In this document: positions 15,481 through 25,699 of the stretch, one piece after another
Position numbering within the stretch: position 1 is the first letter of the stretch
Layout: every line of letters begins with the position of its first letter
Assembly (NCBI GenBank): GCA_032622095.1
Contig: CP136069.1
Location: forward strand, 167,764,394-167,828,393
Direction: 5' to 3'
Length of the DNA: 64,000 nucleotides
Origin: Siphonodentalium dalli
Taxonomy: Eukaryota > Mollusca > Scaphopoda > Gadilida > Siphonodentaliidae
Translations under genes and position numbers: made by a program
Notes under the pieces: model-generated
What the model saw: only the letters and a program-made list of their open reading frames with translations
Told to the model about the DNA's origin: nothing
Databases searched by the model: none

Positions 15481-16341
15481 TTCGAATCGAAGACGACAAA
15501 AAAATGAAATTTTTTGCCCCCCCCCTCCCTAATAGGGACAAATATTTGTGGATCTTGGTAAAAATTGCACCAGTTCGTCTTCTCTCTATGAGTAACACGC
15601 TCACATAAACCAAATCCTGCTCATTTGCGTCGTTTAGGAGGAGTTGTGGTCACAACCACTTTCTCCTCAGCCAATGTATGAATATAATATTCGATGGTCT
15701 GTAACTTGGACATTTCTCAACCGATTTACAAAATTCTTTCAGGAGGATCATTAGTACGTCCTAAAGATACATGGTAGTAAAAATGGTTGAAATCATCGCA
15801 AAAATAAAATTGCAAAAATTTCGCCCCCACCCTAACCAAAAAATGTAAGTCCGACCCTGTCCAAATTATTTTTGTGAAGTATATTGACAACGGCCAGCAC
15901 TACCATAGAAACTAAATCCAGCTATCTTTCTTGCTATATGAGAACAGGCGATCAGAACATTTCGAGGTTGACATATATATGGGAGATAACTCTGGAGAGG
16001 AAAGACGGACAAAGTTTTTGATGTGCTCATGATTCAGTGGATATCAAGATGTATGTATCGACCAAATTTCAGTGCTGTACTCCTAATATTTTCGGAGTTC
16101 TGAAAACACCAATTGTTCACATAAAGGGAGATAACTCTGCAAATCAAGTGAAGACATGATTCTCAATAGGCCTAAGCACTAGAGTTTGTATACATATATA
16201 TACATACAAAGTTTTAGCTTTCTAGCTCTTGTACTTACTGAGCTTTGCTCGTTATAAAATTGCTAAGAAAAAAGAGAATAATAATAGAGAAAAATAAAAA
16301 TCACAAAAACAATATACTTCCATGTAAAACATGGAAGTATA
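15304..16341. repeat. Decayed terminal unit of the satellite array
   Basis: The last unit is cut at its hairpin. From about 15480 onward it differs from the bulk unit at many more positions than the internal units differ from one another, for example an expanded C run near 15517, ATATGAG for ATGTGAG near 15928 and CATAAAG for CATAGAG near 16121. Divergence of the edge unit is the usual sign of homogenisation inside an array that does not reach its end. Confidence 0.85.
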
Positions 16342-17674
16342 ACTAGCTTTATTCATATGGAATAAAGCCGAGAACGCCTATATACGAGCAATGCACGATT
16401 CTACTATCGGACAATATAACAGGGATAGCCTACAAATGGGACAGATACATTTTACGATCTATTATATCTACCTACAATAGAAACAAAGGAACGAATTCCC
16501 CGTTATATACAAAGATAATTTGTGAAACTTGTCCTTATTAGAGCTGTGGGAAAACAGTATTATAATGCAATCCAAACCTAATTGTGTCCAGAAAAAAACT
16601 TAATTGTTATGGATCACAATCGGGACCGATACATGTTTTTCGAGGCACGGATTGTTGGTCTTTTTTCGGCAAGGGGAATTTCCAATTTCACCTCGCAGAT
16701 AAAAATTCACAAGTGTAAATACTCCATTTATACCCCTCTAGTTGTAGTTATCCACCTAATCCCCCACGTTTCCCAATAGGTGGAAAAGTCCACGTCACAA
16801 TCGAAACTTTAAGAACATATTCTAATCTATATATCTCAAACGACATAATTATATTATACTATAAAGAATGGCGGAAACTCAAACTATCGGTGCAATCTCA
16901 ACACATATTCGGTCTGAAGTATCTGGCTGCTGCTGCCTCTTATATCACCATGACCCTACGGTACATTTGACTCCTCACCACAGATCAGAGTTACAATTGT
17001 TGCACGTACGTTCACATATACATTCCACACCATTTTATTCAATAACAAAATCACCATAGGTCGTTTGTTGAACTTGGTATCTGAACATTTCCCACCAATG
17101 ATAAATTCAATTCCTGTAATTTCCTCTAGAATATAGTCTAAAATGCATCCAAGGAACATAAAGTCAAACCTGTCGCTCAACATAACTAAAAGATGTAAAC
17201 TAGTATGCATAAAGATCAGGACTGCCATAAGCACACCTCGCAGAAAGAGATTAAGGGCGTGTATAATTTCACCGCACCCTACACCGATAACGCAGAAAAA
17301 CACCGACGTCCTAAAAAAAAAGACAAGGGATAGATGTTATTGTTAATATGACGAATATATTGTCTACACCGTCAAAGATATCTGCGGACTCGTAAAAAGC
17401 CAACTAAGTCAAAGCTAAGGGGAAACTTGTTCAATGATATCATTCGAACTATTTGGCATTCGGGGTATTCGTAAGTATATCAGAACTTTGATATAATTTT
17501 GGACCAAATGAATTTATATTTCGAAACTCTGTAACCAGGTCTGGCACATCCAGAAATGAATAAGTATAGTTATATTTATCGATAAGAGTTGAATGTGGAT
17601 ATCGCCGTTTCGTGAATTTGATATAAGGTGCATAACGAACATAATAGTCCAGGAGATATTGGTCGACCTCTGCA
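16342..17674. other. Unique DNA after the array, no gene recognised
   Basis: The first bases outside the array include a 9 bp stem, GCTTTATTC and GAATAAAGC around a 5 nt loop, at 16346-16368. The rest contains only short ORFs in several overlapping frames, with no recognisable protein or consistent coding frame. Near 17531 the string AACCAGGTCTGGCACATCCA resembles the terminal repeat of the element at 62234 but has no inverted partner here. Confidence 0.6.
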
Positions 17675-17690
17675 CCCCCCCCCCCCCCCC
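17675..17690. repeat. Homopolymer C tract
   Basis: Sixteen consecutive C follow TGCA. Comparable tracts occur at about 49226 (C), 50457 (C), 50709 (C), 39074 (G) and 61321 (17 G). They are likely length-variable and sequencing-prone. Confidence 0.9.
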
Positions 17691-17784
17691 AGGACTTAAC
17701 TTCACCCCAATAATTTTCTTCCTTAAGGTCTCCTCTAATTTTTTTCACTTGTTAACAAGAAAAAAAAGTGGCCACAGAGACTCC

Positions 17785-18860
17785 AGACAAGATGGCGTCC
17801 ATCATGGCGCCATTATTTAAAAAATGCACCAGGTCTCTTTGATCGCCGTTATATTAAAGATGATGTCACATGCCGTCTTGTTTTCCGCTCGATTCGTTAT
17901 GCTAATATACAACCCTTACAAATTAGCCAAAAATCCGACACCAGAATCCAATATGGCGGCCAAGATGGCCGCCGAAATGTGAAAATATGCTATTTTTCTG
18001 ACATGTTACCACCTTTCGTTTGTCTCTGTTGTAAAATGTTAGAATTTTTGCGTCATGTTATACATTTATCATATAGAGGAGTCATTGGCGAACACATGGG
18101 GACCATAATATACATTCATTGCCGGATATTTGTGTCCGATATCACGTTTTCCCAAATGCCGGTATCATAGGTCAAAGCCGAATCTCCGATAATAACGCGA
18201 TGTTATGTTTCGAATCAATGAATGTCATTGCTATTATAACAACACCCATGCATATATATTTGCAGGAGATACTCGAGCTAGGATTCCTCTTATATCTGAG
18301 TTGAGGAATATTTACCCAAATCCAAGATGGCGGCCAAAATGGCCACAAGAAATAAAAAATCGCCGAAAATCGCTGATTTTAACAACAGTGAGCATTATTG
18401 TCATGACAACTCCACACCTGCTTACTATTGTAAGTTGGGAACACTTAGGCGAAGAACTTTCCTTGTACCATATCCAAATAAAAGTCCTCAAATCCAAAAT
18501 GGCGCCCACAATGGCGGACAGATTTTGAAAAATCACCGAAATTCCCTCATATTCACATCATTGGGCATTATTGTCGAGACAACTCCATCCATGCGTACAG
18601 TTGAGTTGGAAATACTGAGGTGAGGTAATTACCTTTCATCTCATGCAAGAAGTGGTTTTCCAAATCGTAGATGGCGGCCAAAATGGCGACCGAAATTTGA
18701 AAACACGCATACATTCCTTTACTTTCTTAGGATGGGCGTTATTGTTTCGCGAATTCTAACCACCATTACATGTTGATATGTATGAAGTATTCATTAGGGT
18801 TTGGCAAGTGATACTCACAGTCAATATGGCGGCCAAAGTGGCGGGCAGAAATTGAAAAGA
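17785..18860. repeat. Divergent repeats marked by AAGATGGCGGCC
   Basis: Six blocks contain two ATGGCGGCC-like words about 12-18 bp apart, followed by an A-rich stretch such as GAAATTTGAAAA and then CGCC or ACCG. They lie near 17791, 17952, 18325, 18500, 18671 and 18825. From 18325 onward the spacing is about 155-175 bp. Text between blocks is also partly shared (TATTGTC...ACAACTCCA near 18395 and 18570), so this is an old tandem array rather than a chance motif. Confidence 0.75.
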
Positions 18861-20140
18861 AGCCGATATTATCACATACTAATTTCAACTTTATGTCATA
18901 ATATTGATTTGTATAAACGAAACGGTACATAATATAAGCCATCTATTAGTTACAATGTAAGTCGTAGCCTTTTGGAAGGATGAAAACTCACAATCGCGAT
19001 GTGGCATTTCAAAATCCATTCTCCACTAAGGGCTCATACTGGCCGTAACCGTATAAATGCGCCGAATAGTACCTGAGCTTATTCTGAATTGCCACATTCA
19101 ACATTATCTAGACTCGTTTCCGTCTCTTCGTCAGATTAATCTATCTCACTCACAACAGTTCATTACTCTTCTTTGTAGAAGGGTGCCACTAATCGGAATG
19201 TTTCAAACAATACATATGCCGGTGTCCAACTCACGTGTTTGTTTCGAAAGCTTGGAATTCTTAGCGAGCTTCATTCGTGGTATAGCTCATGGTATAATTC
19301 AGATGCTATATATGGGGTATATGCGTCATCGATACACTATAAAGGTATTCGGTCGATGCGTATACTAGCTTTCAGAAGGACCTATCTATCTGCGTATTGT
19401 CAGCTTTGGTGGCCTAATGGGGATAACAACGTGCACACCTGGTGATCTTCCCAAACAGCCACTTCTCAATATATGGTTCATCAATTCACATACTCATCTA
19501 ATACACTGACGTACCCGGACAACTTCTGTATATGGCTTCGAATGTTGAAAGCCCGACAGTTGACGGATGCATTTCTGCTAAGGCGTAGAAGACCATAATG
19601 CATAATATACCCAAACTCCTTGAACATGATCATTAGAACAAGCTTGTTGGCGTCCAGCAATCGTCTCACCGAACAGATCCAAGCAGATGATAACAATACA
19701 CACCGTGCTAGTTTGTGGGTATGTGTCATGATAGTGGAAATGAAATTGGACTATGACTGCACCGCCCCTTATTTTGTTATGTTTTAGATTCTTTCCTTGT
19801 ATGCTAAGATTGTATGTTCCCATCCGTTTGGAAGCCGTTCTTAAACAACTGAACCAGGAGTATGCCATTGGCTACTGTTGTATAAGCCCCACCATGACTG
19901 GGTGTAGTCTTAAAGGCGATACCTTTGATAGTTGGTTGATATGTCATACTCACGATGGGTGGTATGGTTCAAGAAAGTACAAATGTCATCAACAAAAGGG
20001 TGAAATGTTCAACGCGAAGAACATCGAGAGGAATGTTACGTTGGTGAGCTCTTGCATTCAGTTCAACAAACGTTGGTACACCAAGTGATTTCTTGGTAAC
20101 ATCACCATTGCGACCATTTTCCTGCACGAGACATTAACTA
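18861..20140. other. No gene or repeat recognised
   Basis: Several ORFs of 60-110 codons overlap on both strands here. None looks like a known protein and no frame dominates. I see nothing I can support. Confidence 0.5.
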
Positions 20141-20150
20141 CTATATTCTA

Positions 20151-20281
20151 GAATCGAGGTCAGGTCATAATGAATATTAAAATGAGGACCTCGATTCTAA
20201 CACTGAGCGGTGATTGGCTGTTTCTACTACGTCAGTCATGGAAAGGTCAGGTCACAATGAATATTAAATTTAGGAACTGTG
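20151..20281. repeat. Short direct repeat pair with an inverted repeat
   Basis: AGGTCAGGTCATAATGAATA recurs about 85 bp downstream with one change in the shared core (AGGTCAGGTCACAATGAATA). The first copy is enclosed by TAGAATCGAGGTC and its inverse GACCTCGATTCTA, giving a 13 bp stem. Confidence 0.7.
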
Positions 20282-20733
20282 TCACTTGACAAATATCTTT
20301 TTTAAAGTTGGAATTATCGACAGATTTCTCCTCTATTAGAATTGTTTACTGACAATGTGTTGATTTGTATGAGTAAATAAATTATTAGCCGACAATAAAT
20401 CACTAAGTTCCAGATATTTAGTTGATCGTTTGACCGATTTTTAATGATAATAAACTGCATGGGTGGTGAATTCCGAGACACAAGCGGACATTGCTGTCTG
20501 AGCCGGATCAAATCGAAAAAATACGCTCTCCGGAGACAATATTCGGTGGTTAAATTTTGTATCAAATGCAACGTGTATGAATGTTTCTGATGGGAGTTTG
20601 TGGTATTTATTGAAAGATGAATTCTTTGCCGATCCATCCGTGTATATATCGTTATCATTACTCCCGAGCGATGGTGAAACGTTGAATTTCTACAGAGCCC
20701 CTTGTCTATATAATGTTCCATTAACGCGAAGAA

Positions 20734-20739
20734 GGCGCG
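20734..20739. repeat. Candidate target-site duplication, left
   Basis: GGCGCG directly precedes the left end of the giant palindrome and recurs in the same orientation directly after its right end at 35567-35572. Because this is a direct and not an inverted match, it is not part of the palindrome. A following T is also shared but belongs to the element end. Confidence 0.6.
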
Positions 20740-21117
20740 TGATAATAGGACGTCTGGCTGGGGCTAAAAGGGGCGTATCTTAAGGTCCTCCCATTTCTAA
20801 AGGTTCCACATTGCGTCAATGGGTCCTTTGTTCCCCTTTGTTTCGCCCTATTGTCTTAATGGGCCAATGGTAGGGGTTTATTAGGGGTCCTTATTGTATG
20901 AAAACCCATCCTTTTCCTTCTCACTTATATGAATGGTAGAATGAATTAATGAAGCCCCTCCTTTTCGTTCTTAATTATTTAATAGGTTTTAATTAATTAA
21001 AGTCGCTCATTCTTAATTATATGATAGGGTACCGAAACTCCTCCTTATTCGAACAACAATGGCCACCAGAATTATTCTGATAACCGAGCGCCAATGATAG
21101 AACCACACGTGAATCGT

Positions 21118-21312
21118 GCACCTGCTTAGACCGCGCGTTTTCGATGCACCTGCATAGTCACCTGGTTAGACCACGCTATCCTGAAACAATGGAATCTTGC
21201 ACCTGCAGAGTCACCTGGTTAGACCACGCTATCCTGAAACAATGGAGTCCCGCCACAATTATTTAGCGTCACGCACGCCTCGTGCACCTGCTTAGACCGC
21301 GCGTTTTCGAAA
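21118..21312 (+). repeat. CACCTGCTTAGACC repeats, left arm
   Basis: Four CACCTG(C/G)TTAGACC(A/G)CGC words occur. Two of them sit in a block of about 57 bp that also contains TATCCTGAAACAATGGA and is repeated almost exactly. The mirror copy is at about 34994-35188. Confidence 0.8.
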
Positions 21313-21387
21313 GCGTGCCCAAACCTGACTAATTTATTCACCCACACCACACGTTCCCCGAACAATGGAATTCATATCTGCATTTGA

Positions 21388-21640
21388 TGGTTGAATATTA
21401 AATGCTATGTCTGGTTGAATAGTAACTGCTATGTCTGGTTGAATATGTGAAGAAGGGCCGTTTTGATGGTCATTTTGGAGCTTATTAATTATATTTCAGT
21501 AAACTTTCGTACCCGTAACCGCTGGTTGAATGCTAGCTACATTTGCTGGTTGACCATTAGCTGCGTTCGATGGTTGAATATTAGCAGTTTTGTCTGGTTG
21601 AATGTTAGCTGCGTTTTCTGGTTGAATGTTCCCCTCACAC
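21388..21640 (+). repeat. 24 bp minisatellite, left arm
   Basis: The core TGGTTGAATRTTAGCTGCGT recurs about every 24 bp, with an interruption near 21450-21520. At least eight recognisable units are present. The mirror copy is at 34666-34918. The repeat gives open frames on the plus strand here, but a repeat-derived frame is not evidence of a gene. Confidence 0.85.
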
Positions 21641-22139
21641 ACCCTCACACATGAGCAACACATGTATATGATGAATGTGTAACTGCTATAATTATTGAAA
21701 TTCTCTTAAATCTCGTTTGCTTTCCAAAATGTCAATTAACAAACATAATCATACATGGGTTGTGTGTATATATGACCATTTCACTCCCGTCCAACAGTAT
21801 GTTTAAACATCATATAAAATTCGAGCCTTCCGGAGGTTAAATGAATCACAAATCGCGCGTTCTTAGAATATGAAAACCGAGCATTGTGGAAATAATTATA
21901 TTCAAAAGTTTATCTGTTTTATCAGACAACATGTCATTTGGCAAACATCTAGCGTATATTCAATAGACGCTATTATATACAGTTGCATTTACTATATAAA
22001 GTTTATCATAAAGAAACAGCGTGAACAGAAAATCTGCTTTCATCTAATTCATTTGAAATTGTTACTCAATGCGCGTCAATCAATTGGACAATCGATAATA
22101 GATTTGACATATGCACTCTTTGTAAACAAATTGAAGTTA

Positions 22140-23200
22140 TCTCCACCTGTCCCGTCTGACATTGTCCATTCGATGCAACAATGTATGAATGGAGTTATTG
22201 ATTGTTATTCACTTCATAAATGGTTCATATAGCGTACTATTATACTTGTGGACACTTACCTTAAAGGTACACGTCACTTTAACCTAATTCAGCGTATCCA
22301 TCGATATAAACGCTCTTTATTTTCAAAAAGTGTCTGAATCTCTATCGTTTACTAAAGTATGTTTAAAATTAAGCATTTAAACCTAATGGAACTATAAATA
22401 ATAAATAAAAAACGCTCTTTATTTTCAAAATTGTCTGAATTTTGATATTGATTTTAGCAATATGCATGCTTTCATTCATATGAAATTGCCATCATGGACA
22501 TTAAATGACAACATCTCTTAGCATATTAGCCTTAAAGTTATACGTCACGCGTACATTCGATGCACAAGTTAACACATTACATATATGGTTGAACATATCA
22601 ACCATAGTAAGCTCATTTAAACAAAATGGTATTCAATTTAAACGCAGGTTAATTCGATGCAGCAATGTATGAATGTAGGGTTTTGCTTTGTCATTACTCC
22701 AGAAATGGTTCAGACGATACACTACATTTGGTTCACATACCTTAAAGGTACCCGTGATTTAAACCTAATTATTCATTAATAAAACGCTCTTTATTTTCAA
22801 AATTATCTGAAGGTCCCATCGTTTTGTAAGTTATACGTAGCGTGTTCATTCGAGGTAACCCTGTACGAAATGAAGGTAATCGTTGTGTTATTCACTTCAT
22901 AAATGCGTCATACGCTGGACCACATTTGGGTCACGTGCCTTAAAGGCACACGTCACTTTCGGAAATTATATAATCAGCTAATACATTACATATCTGGCTG
23001 GACGTATCAACCGTATAAAGTTCATTTAATTCATTGGGTCTTTCAAATTATACGTCACGTATTCATTCGAGGTACTCTTGTAGGAAATGAAGGTATTGAT
23101 TGTTATTCACTTCATAAATGGCTCCCATTTCCTATAATAGCGGACTATTATACCTTAAAGGTACACCTCATTTAAATATAATGCAGCGTGTCCATCAAAA
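22140..23200 (+). repeat. Divergent units of roughly 250 bp, left arm
   Basis: Five blocks share CCTTAAAGGTACACGTCAC (near 22258, 22531, 22740, 22939 and 23152). Most also contain TTGTTATTCACTTCATAAAT and a word near ATTCGATGCAACAATG or ATTCGAGGTA. Three contain CGCTCTTTATT. ORFs of 90 and 120 codons crossing the units are probably incidental. The mirror copy is at about 33106-34166. Confidence 0.8.
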
Positions 23201-23578
23201 CAGACGCTCGTAGTATTGTAACCCGCGGTCGATTGTTTCGTTTCTGTTAATGATACGGTGTTATTTACTTTAAAAAATGCGCCCTCACTCTTCACTTTGA
23301 CTAATATGCAAGCATTTGTATCATTTAGAATGTCAAAATCTGGTCTAAAGCAGTCGTATTTGTTATATATAAGGCAAATTTCCTTTCAAATTATAACATA
23401 TTAAAACTATGCATAAATGTTATGTACTTGGAATATGATAGGTCTCCATGGCCTTATTTGGACATATAATCTAACCGAGCGATGTTCATTCTCTAATCGA
23501 TTACGTGTCTATAGAATATTGAGGGTAGATTAAGCATACTAAGATCCAGGTAGACAGTCTATATTGCGGCCTCATTTT

Positions 23579-24127
23579 ATGGGGCCTTTGTCTCTATGAA
23601 CATATAGTCTTAATTTTGGGGCCCTTTGTCGTATTTCTATGGATCTATTGTCTGTGTAATTCTATGGACCTATTGTCTGAAATAAGGGGCCTTTGTCTGT
23701 GTAATTCTATGGACCTATTGTCTGAAATACAGGGCCTGTGTCTGTAATTCTATGGACATATTGTCTGAAATACGGGGCCTTTGTCTGTGTAATTCTATGG
23801 ATCTATTGTCTTAATTATGGGACCCTTTGTCAGTGTAATTCTATGGATCTGTTGTCTTAAATACGGGACCTTTCGTCTGTATATTTCTATGGATCTATTG
23901 TCTGAAATACGGAGCCTTTGTGTATTTCTATGGACCTATTGTCTGAAATACGGGGCCTCTGTCTGTGTAATTCTATGAATCTATTGTCTTAATTCTGGGA
24001 CCCTTTGTCAGTGTAATTCTATGGATCTGTTGTCTTAAATACGGGACCATTTGTCTGTATATTTCTATGGATCTATTGTCTGAAACACAGGGTCTTTGTC
24101 TGTGTAATTCTATGAACCTATAGTCTT
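23579..24127 (+). repeat. 45 bp minisatellite, left arm
   Basis: About twelve units are built from GGGGCCTTTGTCTGTGTAAT followed by TCTATGGACCTATTGTCTGA and AATAC. They vary by substitution and small deletions. The mirror copy at 32179-32727 preserves the same unit variants, which argues that the arms were duplicated or converted as a whole. Confidence 0.93.
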
Positions 24128-24235
24128 ACAAAACCTTTTGTTCTGTTCATAAACCACGCGGTAAGCTATTTATAGATATGGGATAACAAGCGATTTTATG
24201 CCTAAAGAAGTAGGAACTGAGGTTCTGTATTCTTG

Positions 24236-24440
24236 TCACCAAGTATATGTAGTTTAAATCCTCTAAATATCGTCTGTTATACAGAAGAACCATTGACCAT
24301 GTGACAGTCTCATGTCACAAAAGACCTATTATGGGGACACATTTCATTCCCCAAACACGGTATATATAGGTGGGTATCAAACATTGGTCTGGAAAAGACA
24401 TGGTATATGGACGTGTGTATTTACTAGATGTATTTTTTAA
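24236..24440 (+). repeat. Diverged single unit of the 330 bp family, left arm
   Basis: AGTCTGTTATACAGA-like text, the GTGACAGTCTCA word and GGTCTGGAAAAGAC match the tandem units at 25700-26500, but with many differences. The gene therefore lies between an old unit and a younger cluster of the same repeat. The mirror copy is at about 31866-32070. Confidence 0.7.
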
Positions 24441-24672
24441 ACGTTCATTTCATATACATGAACTCTTTATTGTTGTTCAACTTTTTAATTGGTAACCAAT
24501 TATCGTATATACTTTTGTTTGGAGTGTTCATATACATCACTATACGAAACACAGCTTCTAATACACTAGTCGATGGTTAAATCACCACAGCCAATATCCC
24601 CAATGGTAAGCTATTTTTTAGCGCATGGGGTACATTCATGACTAAAGAAGAAGGAAATGAGGTAAATTATAC

Positions 24673-24678
24673 TTTATT
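24673..24678 (-). terminator. Poly(A) signal AATAAA of the left 201-codon gene
   Basis: TTTATT on the plus strand reads AATAAA on the minus strand, about 140 bp past the stop codon. Its mirror is at 31628-31633. Confidence 0.55.
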
Positions 24679-24815
24679 ATTTGATCACTTAACACACAGA
24701 ACAGGTTTTGCTGACTCGCTCTGTGTAACCTATTTCTAGTATGTAGCAGTATGTTCAGCAAACACAGGTAAGCGATGCCTACGGTTGTAAGTGGTACTCG
24801 TCAGTGATCACTGAG

Positions 24816-25421
24816 TTAGGTCTGTGGTTCAGAACCAAGCTTTTTAGTTTTCAGTCTATAATCACCATAATTCCTGATTATTCCCAAGGTCCAAATGAGT
24901 TCACTATCTAGTTCTGAAATAGTTTTAGTTGTGTTTACAATGTAATCCAATACTAGTTGTTCATTAAACATCTTTTCAATCGTGAAAATTTCACAAGGTT
25001 CTGGGAGAATGATGTAACCGCATATTGATGTTTCTTCTTCGAATATCCGACTTCTTTCATTGAAAAACACGTCCTTGTAAACAGAAATTCGAACAAAGTT
25101 ATCTCCAACGAGTTCACGAATCCCACGTATATCGTTATTTTTAGCAATACCTCTAATTAGCCAACAGTCAGAGAACAGTTGATCCACAATATCTAGTAAG
25201 AAATCTGTTTCAAATTCTGTTCTCTCCAACAAAGATTCCAATCTCTCTCTACCATCAACAAAATGTCCTTCCAAAATTAACTTTATTATTAGCTTCTCCT
25301 CCCTTCGAAACCAAGTTTGCTGTAATTCATTCTTGATTTCTTCACATAGTGTTGATGAGTTAACTAAAGCTTTGTACACTTTCTGACGCATTTCTGCTGG
25401 TAGCATATCAATTACCTCCAT
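24816..25421 (-). CDS. Conserved-looking hypothetical protein, 201 aa, left arm copy
   Basis: The ORF is intact from ATG to TAA and identical in predicted protein to the copy at 30885-31490 in the other arm. I do not recognise the family. The protein is soluble-looking, with no signal peptide and no membrane segment. Residues 1-90 are rich in charged and leucine residues and look helical (RQKVYKALVNSS, ERLESLLERTEFE, FLLDIVDQLF). Residues 100-201 alternate hydrophobic and charged residues (FVRISVYKDVFF, YIILPEPCEIF). A frame of this length with such regular composition is unlikely by chance in DNA this AT-rich. The start is supported by a TATA/CCAAT arrangement about 170 bp upstream. A CAGTGATCACTG palindrome lies just past the stop. 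Regulator, antidefence or structural roles would all be guesses. Confidence 0.75.
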   Translation of the reverse strand: MEVIDMLPAEMRQKVYKALVNSSTLCEEIKNELQQTWFRREEKLIIKLILEGHFVDGRERLESLLERTEFETDFLLDIVDQLFSDCWLIRGIAKNNDIRGIRELVGDNFVRISVYKDVFFNERSRIFEEETSICGYIILPEPCEIFTIEKMFNEQLVLDYIVNTTKTISELDSELIWTLGIIRNYGDYRLKTKKLGSEPQT

Positions 25422-25588
25422 AAGTCATTACGAAACACTCTGTTTATTCGAGGTAATCCACTACAACACGGGGTATTGATCGTGAGTTTCTCACAAAATT
25501 AGCACCAGTGTTATACAATCGGTGCTCGTACTATACATAGCGTTCACACTCTAAAGACGCTCGGAAAAGTATTTATTTCTTATTATAC

Positions 25589-25596
25589 TATTTATA
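25589..25596 (-). promoter_or_regulatory. TATA box with adjoining CCAAT motif, left gene
   Basis: Read on the minus strand the sequence is ATTGG, a short spacer, then TATAAATA, about 168 bp before the ATG. The plus strand shows TATTTATA followed by CCAAT at 25601. The arrangement is exactly mirrored at 30710-30717. Confidence 0.5.
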
Positions 25597-25699
25597 ACAA
25601 CCAATCAAAACCCATCGTTCAATTTAACTATACACGGACAAGCGGTATGATAACAACCGTACAACAACTTGATGTATACTAGTCATATTTCATATTATT

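Larger units (their letters stand above)
1..16341. repeat. Tandem satellite array, 1383 bp unit, 11 full units plus a partial one
   Basis: The same 1383 bp sequence repeats head to tail. Taking base 1 as phase zero, units begin at 1, 1384, 2767, 4150, 5533, 6916, 8299, 9682, 11065, 12493, 13876 and 15304. Steps are 1383 bp except two of 1428 bp. Units 1 to 8 are almost identical; I noticed only isolated substitutions, such as near 5700 and 9858. The window opens inside a unit, so the array continues to the left. Within a unit, two segments about 300 bp apart (around 103 and 406 in unit 1) are related, sharing CAACCGATTTACAAAATTCT and then a C-rich tract, so the unit is partly an old internal duplication. 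GGGAGATAACTC occurs twice per unit. No rRNA, tRNA or histone sequence was recognised. Short ORFs recur only because the DNA recurs. Confidence 0.97.

Noticed and set aside
625-15608. ORFs of 67, 72 and 165 codons repeating in every satellite unit
   Set aside because: They repeat only because the DNA does. The 165-codon frame is broken in the variant units and in the last unit, the 72- and 165-codon frames overlap on opposite strands, and composition is not protein-like.
16956-17303. 115-codon minus-strand ORF
   Set aside because: Its frame is shadowed by two plus-strand ORFs, with no recognisable motif, promoter or homologue in the window.
21388-21640. TGGTTGAAT minisatellite as a CRISPR-like array or a repeat protein
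   Set aside because: Units are 24 bp without unique spacers, and the open frame does not extend beyond the repeat.
23579-24127. 45 bp repeat as a CRISPR array
   Set aside because: Units vary throughout, with no constant repeat and unique spacer pattern, and the context is eukaryotic.
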